Positions 1 to 10,809 are shown, counted from the stretch's first letter. The stretch: DNA of 64,000 nucleotides from Alitta virens (GCA_932294295.1 OW028577.1:5113001-5177000); one strand, 5' to 3'. Translations and numbers: made by a program. The notes: generated by a model from the sequence alone, not told the origin.

Positions 1-2232
1 TTGGTTTTTTTTTTATTTGCCCCACAAAATGAGAGAAAATAGAGAAATTATAGAAAAAGAGAGAATACATTTGCGTGCATCACTCGCCAGAAAATTGAAT
101 TTAGGAAGAAATCCTGTTTTCTTTATTTGACTACCATCCCAAAAGTAATGACTGACATCCCAAGATTTAATAGTCTCAAAGAAGAGGAATGAAATTTTCT
201 GGTCCAGGGTTGTATTTCATCAAAACAATGAAATCTGATTCTAAGAGGCTAAAAGCATTTTTGTTTAATAACAGTGCCACTCCCTAAGACAATCTCAGAT
301 GACTAGCTTCAGAGACCGATGGAATGATGAGATGACAATAGAGTCATTTCACTGAACAGCCCTAAATTCAGCAAGACAAGTTTTTCCTCTCCTCTTATTA
401 CTCATTTTGCTTTTCAGACACAGAAGGTAATAACTAACTGATTCCATAAATATAACTTTCTCAGAAAAATAACAAAAATCAACTAAATGATAAAGTGTCA
501 AATATACATTAAAATGCACTAAAAATACTGCTGCTTGGATGCACCTTGCTTCAGCCAATTACAGTCAAGGGCGGGAACTTTTTCAGCCAATATAATTGCA
601 GTATTCGGTTTTAGCCACCTGGTGGAAATACAGAGAACCTTCCGTGAAAATCCACTATTATTGGAGGTCACACCGTGTTACACATTACACTGTACAGGTA
701 AATTTCCCAATCTCCTTTGTCCATGAATTTTACTTCTCTCAATTAATCTCAAAAAGTAAATTTGTATGTATCGTCTTATTGGTGATGAGGTTTAATTTTA
801 CAAAAAGAAGATCCTTGATGCTTGAGTCATTATGATGTCATTCATTGTATTTAAATTGTATGTATTATTTTGATTAAAAACGACATTAAATAAAATTCTA
901 CTACTACCACAAGTACTTCTAAGAAAAAAGAAAAGAAAAAAAGAACTGAAGTTAATTTACATGAAACAAGACTACTAAAAGTATCACTTTCTTGTTGTAT
1001 ATTCATACACATGCTAATTAATTCATGTCCACTCCAATGCATCTAGCATTGAATCTAGCAAACAAAAACAGTATGACCTCTTTATTAAGACCATTAATTA
1101 TGATGATAAAGTAGCCTAATCATTCAAAACAACTTAGAATTCTATTGATCTTCATTCGGAGGTGGTATTATTAATAAGGTGTTCTCAAGATTCAGGTCTC
1201 CTATATTTAACTTTAACATATACCTTGGTATATACAGGAGGGCATCATCAATCATAGGATGATATGCAAAATTCTTCAATGTTCTAGATACATATATTTT
1301 GATTAAAAAGATATATATTTAAGTTTATATAACTCGGTAGTCGAAGTGTATTTGTCTTAGACTTCAGCTATGGAGAGTCACCTCATTCTCGAGAGAGTTA
1401 TAAAACAAGGTCTAAAAACAGAGACCTAGTTTTTAGTACAAAATCCCACACAGGAAAGGTTGCAAATATTTGCTCAGCATGCATTGTCACATATTACTAC
1501 AGCATCACATTTAGGACCTTACAATGCCAGAAATGCCTCCCCCGGATGAGTTCAAGTGTACGTTATCTGTATCAATTGTCTGTGTCTATAGATATGTCGA
1601 AAAATATAAGTCTAACTACGTGGTATATTTCTTTATCCCAAAATGACAGAAGGGAAATTAGGATGGGAATTGAGTGAAGGAAGCAAAATACATGTACAAA
1701 TAAATGACACAGAAAGAAAGGATTTTGACCAATGAAGACAAGCAAAAAAGGAATGAAATGGAAGAAAGGAAGATGGGAAAAGGATGGAAAGAAAGATAGA
1801 ACAGCAAGGCAAATAAACAAAAGAAAAGTATGTTACTATTAAAATGAAACCAAGCTCAGAAAAAAGTAGTATCACAAAGTCAAACTTAATTGAAAAACAC
1901 TAATACACCCATAGAACAGTAAATAAATATTCAACAATACAGGCATGCAAGCAAAATGAAACAAGAAAACAAACCAAGTTTCCACCCACCTGTATGGTGC
2001 GCAGTGTCCCAGTCCTGGCCTAGCTACGAATGCTGCCACTGAGCGAATCCTCACAAGCCCCTGACACCGTTTATTTTTATCTTATCTGTAAGGACCAATG
2101 TCTTGAATTTATTGCTGCGTAATGTAGGGGACAATGCCATGTTACATCAAATTATAAAAACCAATCGTTTGATATGTGCAGTGGATCTCCAAAAGCATGG
2201 CCATCAAATGCTATATATATTTATGCATAACT
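1..2232. other. No gene or repeat recognised
   Basis: AT-rich sequence with short open frames only, none with a recognisable motif. A purine-rich tract at about 1630-1860 makes long but low-complexity reading frames on the complementary strand, which I do not regard as coding. Nothing here could be matched to another part of the window. Confidence 0.5.
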
Positions 2233-2245
2233 ACTACGGTGTCAA

Positions 2246-2430
2246 GGGGGGTGGGGGCCTAGCTCAGTGGTAGCGAGCTGGGCTTCCAACCACTGGGTCC
2301 TGGGTTTGATTCCTGGTCAAGCCTAAGTTGGATGGCTGTTTCATCCTTTCTCTCATTACCATGGTCCCTACCTGTCCTAATTAGCCCATCAGGTGCAGAA
2401 ATACAGGACGTAAAGCCCTAATCCACCACC
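2246..2430 (+). mobile_element. SINE-A, tRNA-derived SINE with intact target-site duplication
   Basis: The head reads like a tRNA gene: an A-box-like TAGCTCAGTGGTAGCGAGC near 2260 and a B-box-like GGGTTTGATTCC near 2305, the internal RNA polymerase III promoter of tRNA genes. The non-tRNA body ends in the family signature GCAGAAATACAGGACGTAAA. A perfect 13-bp direct repeat (ACTACGGTGTCAA) lies at 2233-2245 and 2431-2443, which is the target-site duplication and fixes the ends. Other copies lie at 3136, 7242 (antisense) and 47608. The source tRNA is not identifiable by eye. Such elements depend on a LINE for mobility; which LINE is unknown. Confidence 0.9.
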
Positions 2431-2456
2431 ACTACGGTGTCAATGTAACATCAAGC

Positions 2457-2770
2457 AGATGGGTGGCCTAATGGTTAAGGCATCCGCCAATTCCACATTG
2501 ACCAGCTCTGCTGAAGGTCCCGGGTTTGATCCCCAGCCTGGATATTCTTCATGGGCTACATCCAGCTGGATGTCAATGACATGTTAAATTGGAGGTGCTT
2601 TGTACTCGGTGTCTATGCCGAGGCAAGTAAAAGACCCCACCCATAGGGTAAATGTGTAACATGTTGTGGAATCCAAGCCTTATCGTCTCATCATTATGTC
2701 TGCCTCTGGCAGCTGATCTTATTAGCTGACTAAGCTTCAGACCCAGTAGCATTGTGACATTAGACAGTGA
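2457..2770 (+). mobile_element. SINE-B, second tRNA-derived SINE family
   Basis: It starts 13 bp after the SINE-A target duplication. It has an A-box-like TGGCCTAATGGTTAAGG and a B-box-like GGGTTTGATCCC near 2522, then a body with the markers CAGCTGGATG, GGGTAAATGTGTAACATG, TCTCATCATTATGTCTGCC and GACCCAGTAGCATTG. The best other copy is at 48108-48400, and partial copies lie at 40373, 54320, 60405, and antisense at 31638. No clear target duplication is visible, so the 3' end is approximate. Confidence 0.82.
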
Positions 2771-2879
2771 CTTTTCACTTCCATTTATCAAGTTATTTCT
2801 ATGATTACCCCCCCCCCCCCTGCGTTTTAGAAATCGCACGATTCATTAGTTAAGTGTCTGAAAATTATTATATAAAGTA

Positions 2880-2902
2880 TATCCATCCATCCATCCATCC
2901 TT
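2880..2902. repeat. (ATCC)n microsatellite
   Basis: About five tandem ATCC units, followed by AT-rich sequence. Confidence 0.8.
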
Positions 2903-3135
2903 CTATTCCATGCGAGTTTGGTCTCTTAATTGTGGGGTTGAACTGCATTGTTTAGATAACACATTTGCCTAGTGAACCAAACCAGAAATGGGGAGACAGG
3001 GATCTAAAATATGGGATCATCATGAGATAACATGTTATACAATCAACATTAAGTTCCATTTGAAAGAGACACTCTACAGATCTTAGGTGTACAATGACAC
3101 ATTTGAATTTTATTGATTTGTCTTTAGATATGGAA

Positions 3136-3315
3136 GAGTGGTGGCCTGGCTCAGTGGTAGTGCGCTGGGCTTCCAACCATTGGACCCGGGTTCAATTCCC
3201 AGTCCAGCTGCTGTTTCATCCATCATCTCATTGCGATGGTCCCTGCCTGTCCTAATTAGCCCATCAGATGCAGAAATACAGGACGTAAAGCCCCAATCCA
3301 GTCACCTACCACCTC
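3136..3315 (+). mobile_element. SINE-A copy with target-site duplication
   Basis: Same architecture as the copy at 2246: A-box-like TGGCTCAGTGGTAGTGCGC, B-box-like GGGTTCAATTCCC, and the 3' signature GCAGAAATACAGGACGTAAA. The direct repeat TAGATATGGAA at 3125-3135 and 3316-3326 is an exact 11-bp target duplication. The tRNA-like head differs from the 2246 copy at several sites, so the two are independent insertions, not a local duplication. Confidence 0.88.
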
Positions 3316-3326
3316 TAGATATGGAA

Positions 3327-4268
3327 TGTATGGTGAGTCAATTGAACTCCATAATTATAGATCACCTCTTGTTTAGATTTGGAGTGACTTAATATTTGAT
3401 CTTATAAAGCAAATGTTAGCTGGCCAGGTGCCTTTATGTGTAGTTGCAAATTCTAACTAAGATAATTTTTGCAAGAACACCATTTTGGGTGGGATACTAT
3501 ATCAATTTGAAGGTTAATGCCCGAAAGAGACTCCCCGATAAAGTATATTTTTCATTAATCTATTCACCTGACCTTTGTTTAAACAGATCTTCAACTCGCT
3601 GTTCTACATTAATGCACTGCAACCACGAGGTACTAGCGTGGCCAGCAATTATATATGTTTGAGGCATGAAGAACAATTTTTGAACTTGTAATAGCATATG
3701 CCGCTTAGTTATTAAGGCCAATGCTTTATTAAGTTACCACGTCTTAACACAATTATAATCTCTATGTTAATTAATGACATCAGACATCAGTTACATCACG
3801 TTAAACCATTTAAAGTTCCAATGTGCAGGTACTCAGTTATCAGATCTTCGAGCTTTGGTTTTTGGAAATGTAAAAATTATATTAAGTAAATGTAAAAGAA
3901 AAAAAAGGTTATTTGACACATTGAGATTTTGTTTATATTATTTTCAAATTAAAAAAGGAATAAAAGCCAGAGTCATACCTTAATAATGGTGACATTGCAA
4001 TACATACAATTTGATTATTCAATGCTGCAGACTTTGTATTTTAACCCCCTGTAGCTGTAAAGTTTTTTTTCACAACTGGCTATTGGCTAGATTCAATTGC
4101 CTTTGCACCACTTGATAAGAGATCACAATGCAAACCTATCAATTTAAAAAGAAACTATCCTTCTTAGTAATTACATTTCAAACAGGACTAATAAACCTAA
4201 TCTACTCTAAAAACTACAGTGCCTCTAAAGAGGACATAATGAAAACAATTGGTACAGTTTCGTGCTCA
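3327..4268. other. No gene recognised
   Basis: AT-rich interval between a SINE and the 62-bp minisatellite. Short frames occur but none has a family motif or a repeated counterpart in this window. Confidence 0.45.
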
Positions 4269-4950
4269 CAGGCAATCCTTGCCTTCCGTTTAAAGGTCAT
4301 GACATTTCCTCACAATTTTATCATCTGTCACAGGCAATCCTTGCCTTCCGTTTAAAGGTCATGACATTTCCTCACAATTTTATCATCTGTCACTGGCAAT
4401 CCTTGCCTTCCGTTTAAAGGTCATGACATTTCCTCACAATGTTATCATCTGTCACTGGCAATCCTTGCCTTCCGTTTAAAGGTCATGACATTTCCTCACA
4501 ATTTTATCATCTGTCACTGGCAATCCTTGCCTTCCGTTTAAAGGTCATGACATTTCCTCACAATGTTATCATCTGTCACAGGCAATCCTTGCCTTCCGTT
4601 TAAAGGTCATGACATTTCCTCACAATTTTATCATCTGTCACTGGCAATCCTTGCCTTCCGTTTAAAGGTCATGACATTTCCTCACAATTTTATCATCTGT
4701 CACTGGCAATCCTTGCCTTCCGTTTAAAGGTCATGACATTTCCTCACAATTTTATCATCTGTCACTGGCAATCCTTGCCTTCCGTTTAAAGGTCATGACA
4801 TTTCCTCACAATTTTATCATCTGTCACTGGCAATCCTTGCCTTCCGTTTAAAGGTCATGACATTTCCTCACAATTTTATCATCTGTCACTGGCAATCCTT
4901 GCCTTCCGTTTAAAGATCATGACATTTCCTCACAATGTTATCATCTGTCA
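4269..4950. repeat. 62-bp minisatellite, eleven units
   Basis: Eleven head-to-tail units of exactly 62 bp start at 4269 and every 62 bp to 4889; a twelfth start at 4951 breaks off after about 10 bases. Each unit holds the hyphenated palindrome GGCAATCCTTGCC and the block CGTTTAAAGGTCATGACATT. Units differ at a few sites: CAGG or CTGG at the start, ATTTTATC or ATGTTATC near the end. The units at 4641-4888 are identical at these sites, suggesting recent homogenisation. 62 is not a multiple of three, so the array cannot encode a peptide repeat. Confidence 0.97.
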
Positions 4951-5084
4951 CAGGCAATCGATTATGGCAGCCATTAAAAAAAAATACAATATATACTTCT
5001 GACAAATGCAGAAAAAGTAACGCATTGTCTTGTCCATTACGCAGTGTGACAAAGCAAAAGGAAGAAACGACTGAGGGAAGATAC

Positions 5085-5572
5085 AGTTAATGTTAGAGGT
5101 GTTGATCTTAAATCAAAGACGTGATTATTTTATGTCAATTTTAATGTTTAAATCTATGCATGGTTTAGTACCAGATTATATGACTAATGTTATTACCATG
5201 CAGATAGAAGTGACAAACAGAGAAACAAGGTCATGTAATGTAAATAATGTACATGTCCCAAGTATAAACTTAAAATTTACCAAGAATTGTTTTTTCATAT
5301 ATTGGTGCTACAAACTGGAACTCTCTACCTGACTCCCTGAAGCAGTGTAGCAGTTTAGATTTAAAAAAAGAGGCCAGGAAGTATTTTTATCGTACATCAT
5401 TATAATTGTTTTATTTATACACTAGCTTTTATTTGTTAGCTTTAGTTTCTGTTATATTTTTCTTCATTTTAATGTTTTTATTTACTTGTAACAGGACCAT
5501 TTTGTGAAAGAGCTGCCGCTCAAAATGTTTATACCCTGTATAAATATGTTTTATAAATAAATAAATAAAATA
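5085..5572 (+). pseudogene. 3' end of a non-LTR retrotransposon (LINE), frameshifted
   Basis: Translation gives the usual C-terminal end of LINE ORF2: NQRRDYFMSILMFKSMHGL, then VPDYM, then in another frame WNSLPDSLKQ and a lysine-rich tail before the stop. At least one frameshift near 5300 separates the parts. A 3' UTR follows, ending in a short AATAAATAAATAAA tail at 5559-5572. No reverse transcriptase core is present, so this is a 5'-truncated dead copy. Similar 3' ends lie at 19310 and 22401. Confidence 0.7.
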
Positions 5573-6026
5573 CAGGCAGACCAAATATAATTCTTAGAAT
5601 ATAAAACTGAGAGGCGTGAGACCTAGGACTCACAAGTGATATTAAACAACATTTTACAACATGCAAACTTTCCATCTCCATCAGTCTAGAAACTATAGAT
5701 GGATATTATGAACTACACTTTTTCACTGAGACCTGATAGTAAAAATGGAAGCACGGTTCACTGGAACTGGCATCTCACTTCTTCACATGACTTTGGGTAC
5801 TCAAGCAATATTTGAGGTTTGTAGTATGTATTGCAAAGATGTTTACACAAACACCTATTATAGTACATGTACTAATATCATTTAGGAGAGATTCACATGA
5901 TGTGATGTGTCTCTCAGAGAAAGCACAGGCCCTGGCAAAAGTTTAAAACATGATATGAGAGTCATACAACCAATAGGCTGGCTTTTGTGATATACTTGCG
6001 GCCACAGGATATGAACTTAAATCTGA
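5573..6026. other. No gene recognised
   Basis: Unremarkable AT-rich sequence without an open frame or repeat that I can support. Confidence 0.4.
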
Positions 6027-6326
6027 CTACCCAAACTGAGGTGATGGAATTTTACCGATTATGGGGTAATCACCCTTAAATAACATCCTCTTGTTATGTT
6101 CCTCACTCATAAAAGTAACCATGCACTCAGGAATATCATAATTCTGAAGTAAGTAATTCATCCATAGAAGAGCCAAAAATGGAAGACCATTACCTGAAGC
6201 TATACTTACACCACTAGCGCCAATGCCGACCAAGTGATGACAATACCTTTTCTGTTGGACAATCAGAGTCGGAGTAAGAATATCATTTATTTCCCAAACT
6301 GGCAGATTATTGTCACGCGGAAACAT
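6027..6326 (-). CDS. Unrecognised 99-codon ORF
   Basis: A 99-residue frame of mixed, non-repetitive composition. It contains DNNLPVWEINDILTPTLI and EEHNKRMLFKGDYPIIGK. I see no domain, signal peptide or metal-binding motif. Its upstream part overlaps the first unit of the local tandem repeat at 6228-6545; the other repeat units do not keep the frame open. It may be a relic exon of a mobile element or chance. Not assigned to a family. Confidence 0.2.
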   Translation of the reverse strand: MFPRDNNLPVWEINDILTPTLIVQQKRYCHHLVGIGASGVSIASGNGLPFLALLWMNYLLQNYDIPECMVTFMSEEHNKRMLFKGDYPIIGKIPSPQFG

Positions 6327-6545
6327 CCCAAAGACATGAAGAGTTCATGCCGTTGAAGCAGACCAAGTGATGACAATACCTTTTCATTTGAACAGCCAGA
6401 GTCAGAATATAATTTATTTCCCACAATGGCAGATTATTATCACATAATTACCAGAAACCGTAAGTCTAGTAATTGGGCGCAGACATCCCAAAGACATGGT
6501 GAGTTCATGCCGTTGAATCAGACCAAGTGATGAAAATACCTTTTC
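6228..6545. repeat. Local tandem duplication, about 2.2 units of 133-160 bp
   Basis: GACCAAGTGATGACAATACC starts at 6228, 6361 and (with one change) 6521. Each is followed by CCTTTTCTGTT or a variant, TTTATTTCCC, GGCAGATTATT and CATCCCAAAGACATG. The second unit is longer than the first because of an extra stretch of roughly 30 bp around 6440-6475. Confidence 0.85.
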
Positions 6546-7235
6546 TGTTTAGACACACAACTGCTCTTATATCTATGTGGTTACTGTGTAACGTTTTTGA
6601 TTTCAGTTGCTAAACCTTTTTATATTATCACGCAGTGGTCCATATGATAAACTACATAATTATGTACATCTAAAACTTCTAATGTAGTGAACTCTTACCC
6701 AACATTTCGCATCTATCTTACAGGCTCTTAATAAACACTGACACAAAATCTGGAATTACACTCTGATAAATGGATCGACAGCAATGTTCTTTGTACTATT
6801 GTGTGGCATTTATTACAACAGTGAACTCATTGCCAACCAACAGAAACTTTGCAATTGCAATTAACAGATTGTGATAAACACTAGGTAGGTCTTATCTGTC
6901 AAGCTTTGAAGTGGTGCACAAAACACATATTGAAAAAGAAAAAAGAGATACTGGGTCACTGTTGATGTGGAATTACACCAAGCGTATTGATAAAGCAGCT
7001 ACACACACATATGTTGATGTTTTTTGTATAAATGTATATCGTTTATAAACCACCGATGTCACAATCACTATTACTATAAATTGTTCATGTTACTATTAAG
7101 TTCTATTTATTTGCTAATGTGTCATGATGCTCATGGCGCAGGCCTGCACTTATGAGGGTCCCAAAATCGATTTCCGACCCAGGTATGTACCATATTATAA
7201 ATCTAGGCAATACCAGTACAGACAGTTCCTAGGGC
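6546..7235. other. No gene recognised
   Basis: AT-rich interval. No motif, repeat partner or convincing reading frame was found. Confidence 0.4.
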
Positions 7236-7241
7236 ACCACT

Positions 7242-7463
7242 GGGGCGGTGGGTGGGTGGAATAGGGCTTTTCGTCCTGTATTTCTGCACCTGATGGGCCA
7301 ATTGGGACAGGCAGGGAGTCCCAGGGACCATGGCAATAAGGTCATTGATAAAATGAGATGATGGATGAAACAGCCATCCAACTAAGGCTCGACCAGGAAT
7401 TGAACCTGGGACCCAGTGGTTGGAAGCCCAGTGCGATACCACTGAGCTAGGCCCACACCCTGG
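7242..7463 (-). mobile_element. SINE-A copy, antisense
   Basis: The reverse complement reads GTGTGGGCCTAGCTCAGTGG, a B-box-like GGGTTCAATTCC, then CATCAGGTGCAGAAATACAG and GGACGAAAAGCCC. A possible imperfect target duplication is ACCACTGGG at 7236-7244 and ACCACTTGGG at 7466-7475. This is the only free-standing SINE-A on the minus strand; other antisense copies are part of a composite repeat (10455, 21690, 34055). Confidence 0.85.
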
Positions 7464-7475
7464 AAACCACTTGGG

Positions 7476-8224
7476 TCACAAGCCATCTGAACGAGAGTGC
7501 AGAATGAGCTGATCATGGGTACGTCCCATGCAGGACAGGAACTTAGATGTATCTTACGAACATGATATTAAGTAGTGCAGGGAGTACACCTCTTCTATTA
7601 CACTGAAGGCTTAAATTAGTCACAAGCTACAGTTTGTCTCAACATGCATGTGAACACTTGGTCAGTGGTCATAATTGCAAATAATCTTCTTTTGTTGGAT
7701 GGATATTTGTAGTCCTAATGATAATTAGAATGAGATTTGATTATGTGCCCTAGTAAGTAGTTCCATAGTGGCAAGTTTTTACCACACAGCTTCACAAGGC
7801 ATGAAACATGACACATAACGTTTGTTTTGATACTCCGTCTTGCATAAAGGCATTAGCCGCTTCCTGATTCACCATCAGATATGAATGATGTCTTTGATTC
7901 CCCTTGTTGTAAGAAGAACAAAGGAACTGATTAAGAACAATGTCACTGAATTATTTACAGTAATAAATTCAGATGAGTAGTAGCCTGAAAATGGAGCCAA
8001 CCAGTTTGCTAGTGTCATTACAAGCTTAATAGAAGTGGATACAACTGGGATTGTTAGGCCTATCAGTATACCAAAGTACATCTTTAGAACACCTCACCAT
8101 TAGTTCAAGACAGTTTTCAATGGTGTTCTTTAGGGCGAGACTTCACTGCACCGAACCTCTTAATTTGGCTAAAAAGTTCTGGGCCTCCTGGCCAACACAA
8201 GGCTCCTTACAATGCACACGCCAG
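7476..8224. other. No gene recognised
   Basis: No recognisable coding, RNA or repeat feature. The reading frame that enters the minisatellite at 8225 starts here but is only an extension of the repeat frame. Confidence 0.4.
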
Positions 8225-8616
8225 TGGCTATCTGTCTGGCTATCTGTCTGGCTATCTGTCCGGCTATCTGTCCGGCTATCTGTTTGGCTATCTGTCTGGC
8301 TATCTGTTTGGCTATCTGTCTGGCTATCTGTTTGGCTATCTGTCTGGCTATCTGTTTGGCTATCTGTTTGGCTTTCTGTCTGGCTATCTGTCTGGCTATC
8401 TGTCCGGCTATCTGTCTGGCTATCTGTCTGGCTATCTGTTTGGCTATCTGTCTGGCTATCTGTCTGGCTATCTGTCTGGCTATCTGTTTGGCTATCTGTC
8501 TGGCTATCTGTCTGTTTGGCTATCTGTTTGGCTATCTGTCTGGCTATCTGTTTGGCTATCTGTCTGGCTATCTGTTTGGCTATCTGTCTGGCTATCTGTC
8601 TATATGTCTGGCTATC
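8225..8616. repeat. 12-bp minisatellite (TGGCTATCTGTC)n
   Basis: About 31 units of TGGCTATCTGTC, TGGCTATCTGTT or CGGCTATCTGTC. Because 12 is divisible by three, all three frames stay open and mimic a protein of repeated WLSV, CLAI or GYLF. A 4-bp irregularity (CTGTCTGTTTGGC) near 8510 shifts the frame and marks a slippage event. I do not call a gene. The last unit runs straight into the inverted-repeat arm at 8601. Confidence 0.95.
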
Positions 8617-8755
8617 CTATACCTAGCACAAACATGAATGACCTTGCCAGCTAATACAAAATTTATATCACACCAATGACCACAATAGATTACAGTATAT
8701 CCTGCTTAGTGACAAAGGAAAGCTACAGCAAGATGGCACAACAGGCAAAACCATG
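8601..8755 (+). repeat. Left arm of a 155-bp inverted repeat (partner 10012-10166)
   Basis: Read on the other strand, 10012-10166 reproduces this segment nearly base for base, including GGCTATCCTATACCTAGCAC, AATACAAAATTTATATCACA and AGCAAGATGGCACAACAGGC. The two arms are 1.26 kb apart. The right arm belongs to the insertion at 10012-10809, so the arms are probably not the ends of one transposon. Confidence 0.9.
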
Positions 8756-9164
8756 TCACAAGATCAAAAGGAATGGCAAAAGTAATCCAGCCAGAGATGA
8801 TGAAGAACAAAGAAAGGATAAGAAAGTGACTGTGAGGATGACATCAAAGGATGGACAAGCATTGAGTAAACCTAGTCATGGAAGATGGCACATTACCAAC
8901 AGGAATGGTAAAGTTGTGTCCAGAAAATATCCGCATGCTGCCTTCAAGATCATAACAAGGCATCACAGACAAGAAGAGGCAAAAGAGGAAACGGAGCAGA
9001 AGCTGGAAGAAGATGAGAAAGAAGATAAGAAAGAAGATGAGAAAGAAGACGAGAAAGAAGACAAGAAAGAAGACGAGAAAGAAGACGAGAAAGAAGACAA
9101 GAAAGAAGACAGAGGAGAAGACAAAAAAGAAGAGGAGGAAAAGGAAACAGGAGGAGAAAGATGA
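8676..9164 (+). CDS. Candidate ORF with a low-complexity KKED/EKED tail
   Basis: This 162-codon frame begins inside the inverted-repeat arm. Residues about 1-90 are non-repetitive and basic (for example GRWHITNRNGKVVSRKYPHA), after a more likely start at MAQQAKP, residue 20. Residues about 95-160 are a tandem of KKED, EKED and EEKE tetrads made by a 12-bp purine repeat at 9005-9125. The purine repeat explains the open frame in the C-terminal half, but not in the N-terminal half. I recognise no family. It could be an exon of a charged nuclear protein, a relic, or chance. The start sits in sequence that is repeated in inverse orientation at 10012, which argues for a mobile or rearranged origin. 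Confidence 0.3.
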   Translation: MTTIDYSISCLVTKESYSKMAQQAKPCHKIKRNGKSNPARDDEEQRKDKKVTVRMTSKDGQALSKPSHGRWHITNRNGKVVSRKYPHAAFKIITRHHRQEEAKEETEQKLEEDEKEDKKEDEKEDEKEDKKEDEKEDEKEDKKEDRGEDKKEEEEKETGGER

Positions 9165-9831
9165 AGAACTCCATCAGCCACAATAGGTTTATTTGTCACA
9201 CCAGTTTTTCCAAGGCACACTCAATGAGTTAAAGTGAATGGTTGTTTCAAGATATTATTATTCCAAAGGACATGGATTACCATATCAATCCATCTTGAAA
9301 TAAAAGACGCCAGCAGCGGAGTTTATGATGTTAATTATTTGCTAATGTATGCAACACTAAGTGCTTGAGATATGCAAGGCTAATTGGATTTAATCTCCAT
9401 AAAATGCCATTAGATTTGCAAGTCTCCAAAAGACATTGGTTCTGGAAGTGACTTAAGATATTGTAAACTCTTTTTACCCTATTACACCATACATCATCTG
9501 AGCAAGCACATTCCCAAGGGACCAATATTTCCCTATACAAGACCCAACTCACGATGGATAAGGAATTGCAATTAATCAAACACCATTCTTTTGCAGAATT
9601 CCAACTTTGTTTTTCGAATGGCTATTTCGGGAATAAAGAAATTATTGTGTCTTCCAATAAAATTTAATTTATTTTTATTGTATGAAATAGGTTCAATAAA
9701 TGGAGTTGCATTGAGTACAATTTCAATGATTAATTTAGTGCAAATATTCCAAAGCTTTTTTATTGTTCGTATTATAAAGCATATTATTATACACCCAGTG
9801 CTCATTCTGCTTTGCCATTGCATAATTTAGC

Positions 9832-9890
9832 CAATAAAATGTTGCTATGAGCAGCCAATGAGAGTGCAAGCGTCACGACGTCATCGCCAG
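9832..9890. promoter_or_regulatory. CCAAT and CRE-like motif cluster, conserved in both blocks
   Basis: AGCCAATAAAA, then CAGCCAATGAGAG, then GACGTCATC lie within 60 bp, and the same order is kept at about 29562-29620 in block B. CCAAT and GACGTCA are binding sites of NF-Y and CREB/ATF factors in animal promoters. No coding exon follows that I can recognise, so promoter function is a guess. Confidence 0.25.
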
Positions 9891-10011
9891 AAATATGTTT
9901 TCGCCATTTTCTGAAAAAAAAACTGTTGGAACTACGAAAAAGATATGGGTATTAATGAATTCGTCTTTGAATTATTGTCAAGACGTTTAGACAGATCATT
10001 TTAAATGTGAT

Positions 10012-10809
10012 CATGGTTTTGCCTGTTGTGCCATCTTGCTGCAGCTTATCTTTGTCACTAAGCAGGATATACTATAATCTATTGTGGTCATTCGTGTGAT
10101 ATAAATTTTGTATTAACTGGTAAGGTCATTCACGTATGTGCTAGGTATAGGATAGCCAGACATATAGTTATGATGCTATTAAGTTATACAATATCTCAAA
10201 ACACCATAACTAACATGTTTGCTGAGATGCTGCATCTTGTATAAAGCAGTTAGCTGCTTTAAGATTCATCATCCATTAACAATTGTGACATGTACTTCCT
10301 CCGTTATGGAAGGAAGAAAGTAATGAAAACGAATGACATTGGATTTCCAATTAACAAAGACTCGGATGAAACCAACAGGCTTTAAATCTAACACACACAA
10401 AAAAGGCATTATTCCACAACCAAGCTCAATGATACTTTTGGTTCTAGTACAAGATGTGTGGGTAAGACAGGCTTTAGGTCCTATATTTTTGCACCAGATA
10501 GGGCTGATCAGGAATGGCAGGTGCCAAGACAATGAGGCCAAAGATGAAGTAAGTTTCCAACATGGGCTGGATTTAAACCCAGGACCCAGTGGTTGGCAGC
10601 CCAGTGTGTGATTCAAATACATATTAAAGTTGAATTTGCCATTGCCTTGAAGACTATAATCTCTTTGTTGAAGGTCCCGGGTTCGATACCAGGTTTGGAA
10701 ACTCTTCATGTGCTACATAGCTTTCATCCCAGCTGGATGGATATCAACAATGACAGTGACAATGAAATATTTTGCCCCAAAGTAGTTACAAAAGAGGCTA
10801 TGAGACCAA
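10012..10809. mobile_element. 798-bp insertion with 23-bp target-site duplication
   Basis: The 23 bases at 9989-10011 recur exactly at 10810-10832. Block B (near 29711-29735) has this target once with no insert, so it is an empty site. The insert has two parts: 10012-10166 is the inverse of 8601-8755, and 10167-10809 is a composite repeat also found in block C (21485-22042) and block D (33796-34370). The composite holds an antisense SINE-A (10455-10608) followed by a sense SINE-B-like piece (10609-10790). The structure resembles LINE-mediated retroposition or template-switched insertion of a chimeric transcript. No poly-A tail is evident. Confidence 0.8.
10455..10608 (-). mobile_element. Antisense diverged SINE-A within the composite insert
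   Basis: The reverse complement gives TGCCAACCACTGGGTCCTGG and a degenerate body ending near a TATAGGACCTAAAGCC version of the SINE-A 3' signature. It is followed directly by a SINE-B-like GGGTTCGATACCAGG at 10679 on the plus strand. The same head-to-head pair occurs at 21690 and 34055. Confidence 0.7.

Noticed and set aside
2246..2330. Functional tRNA gene
   Set aside because: Although A- and B-box-like sequences are present, the region does not fold into a full cloverleaf by eye, is followed by a SINE body and target duplication, and recurs as a family.
4269..4950. CRISPR array
   Set aside because: The 62-bp units are contiguous and nearly identical with no unique spacers, and the DNA is eukaryotic.
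8051..8637. Long open frames with repeated WLSV or CLAI residues
   Set aside because: They result from the 12-bp minisatellite, which keeps every frame open; the frames shift at the 4-bp irregularity near 8510.
9572..9830. Hydrophobic protein of about 80 residues conserved in blocks A and B
   Set aside because: Both strands are open in AT-rich DNA, the starts differ, and conservation is no higher than in surrounding non-coding sequence by eye.
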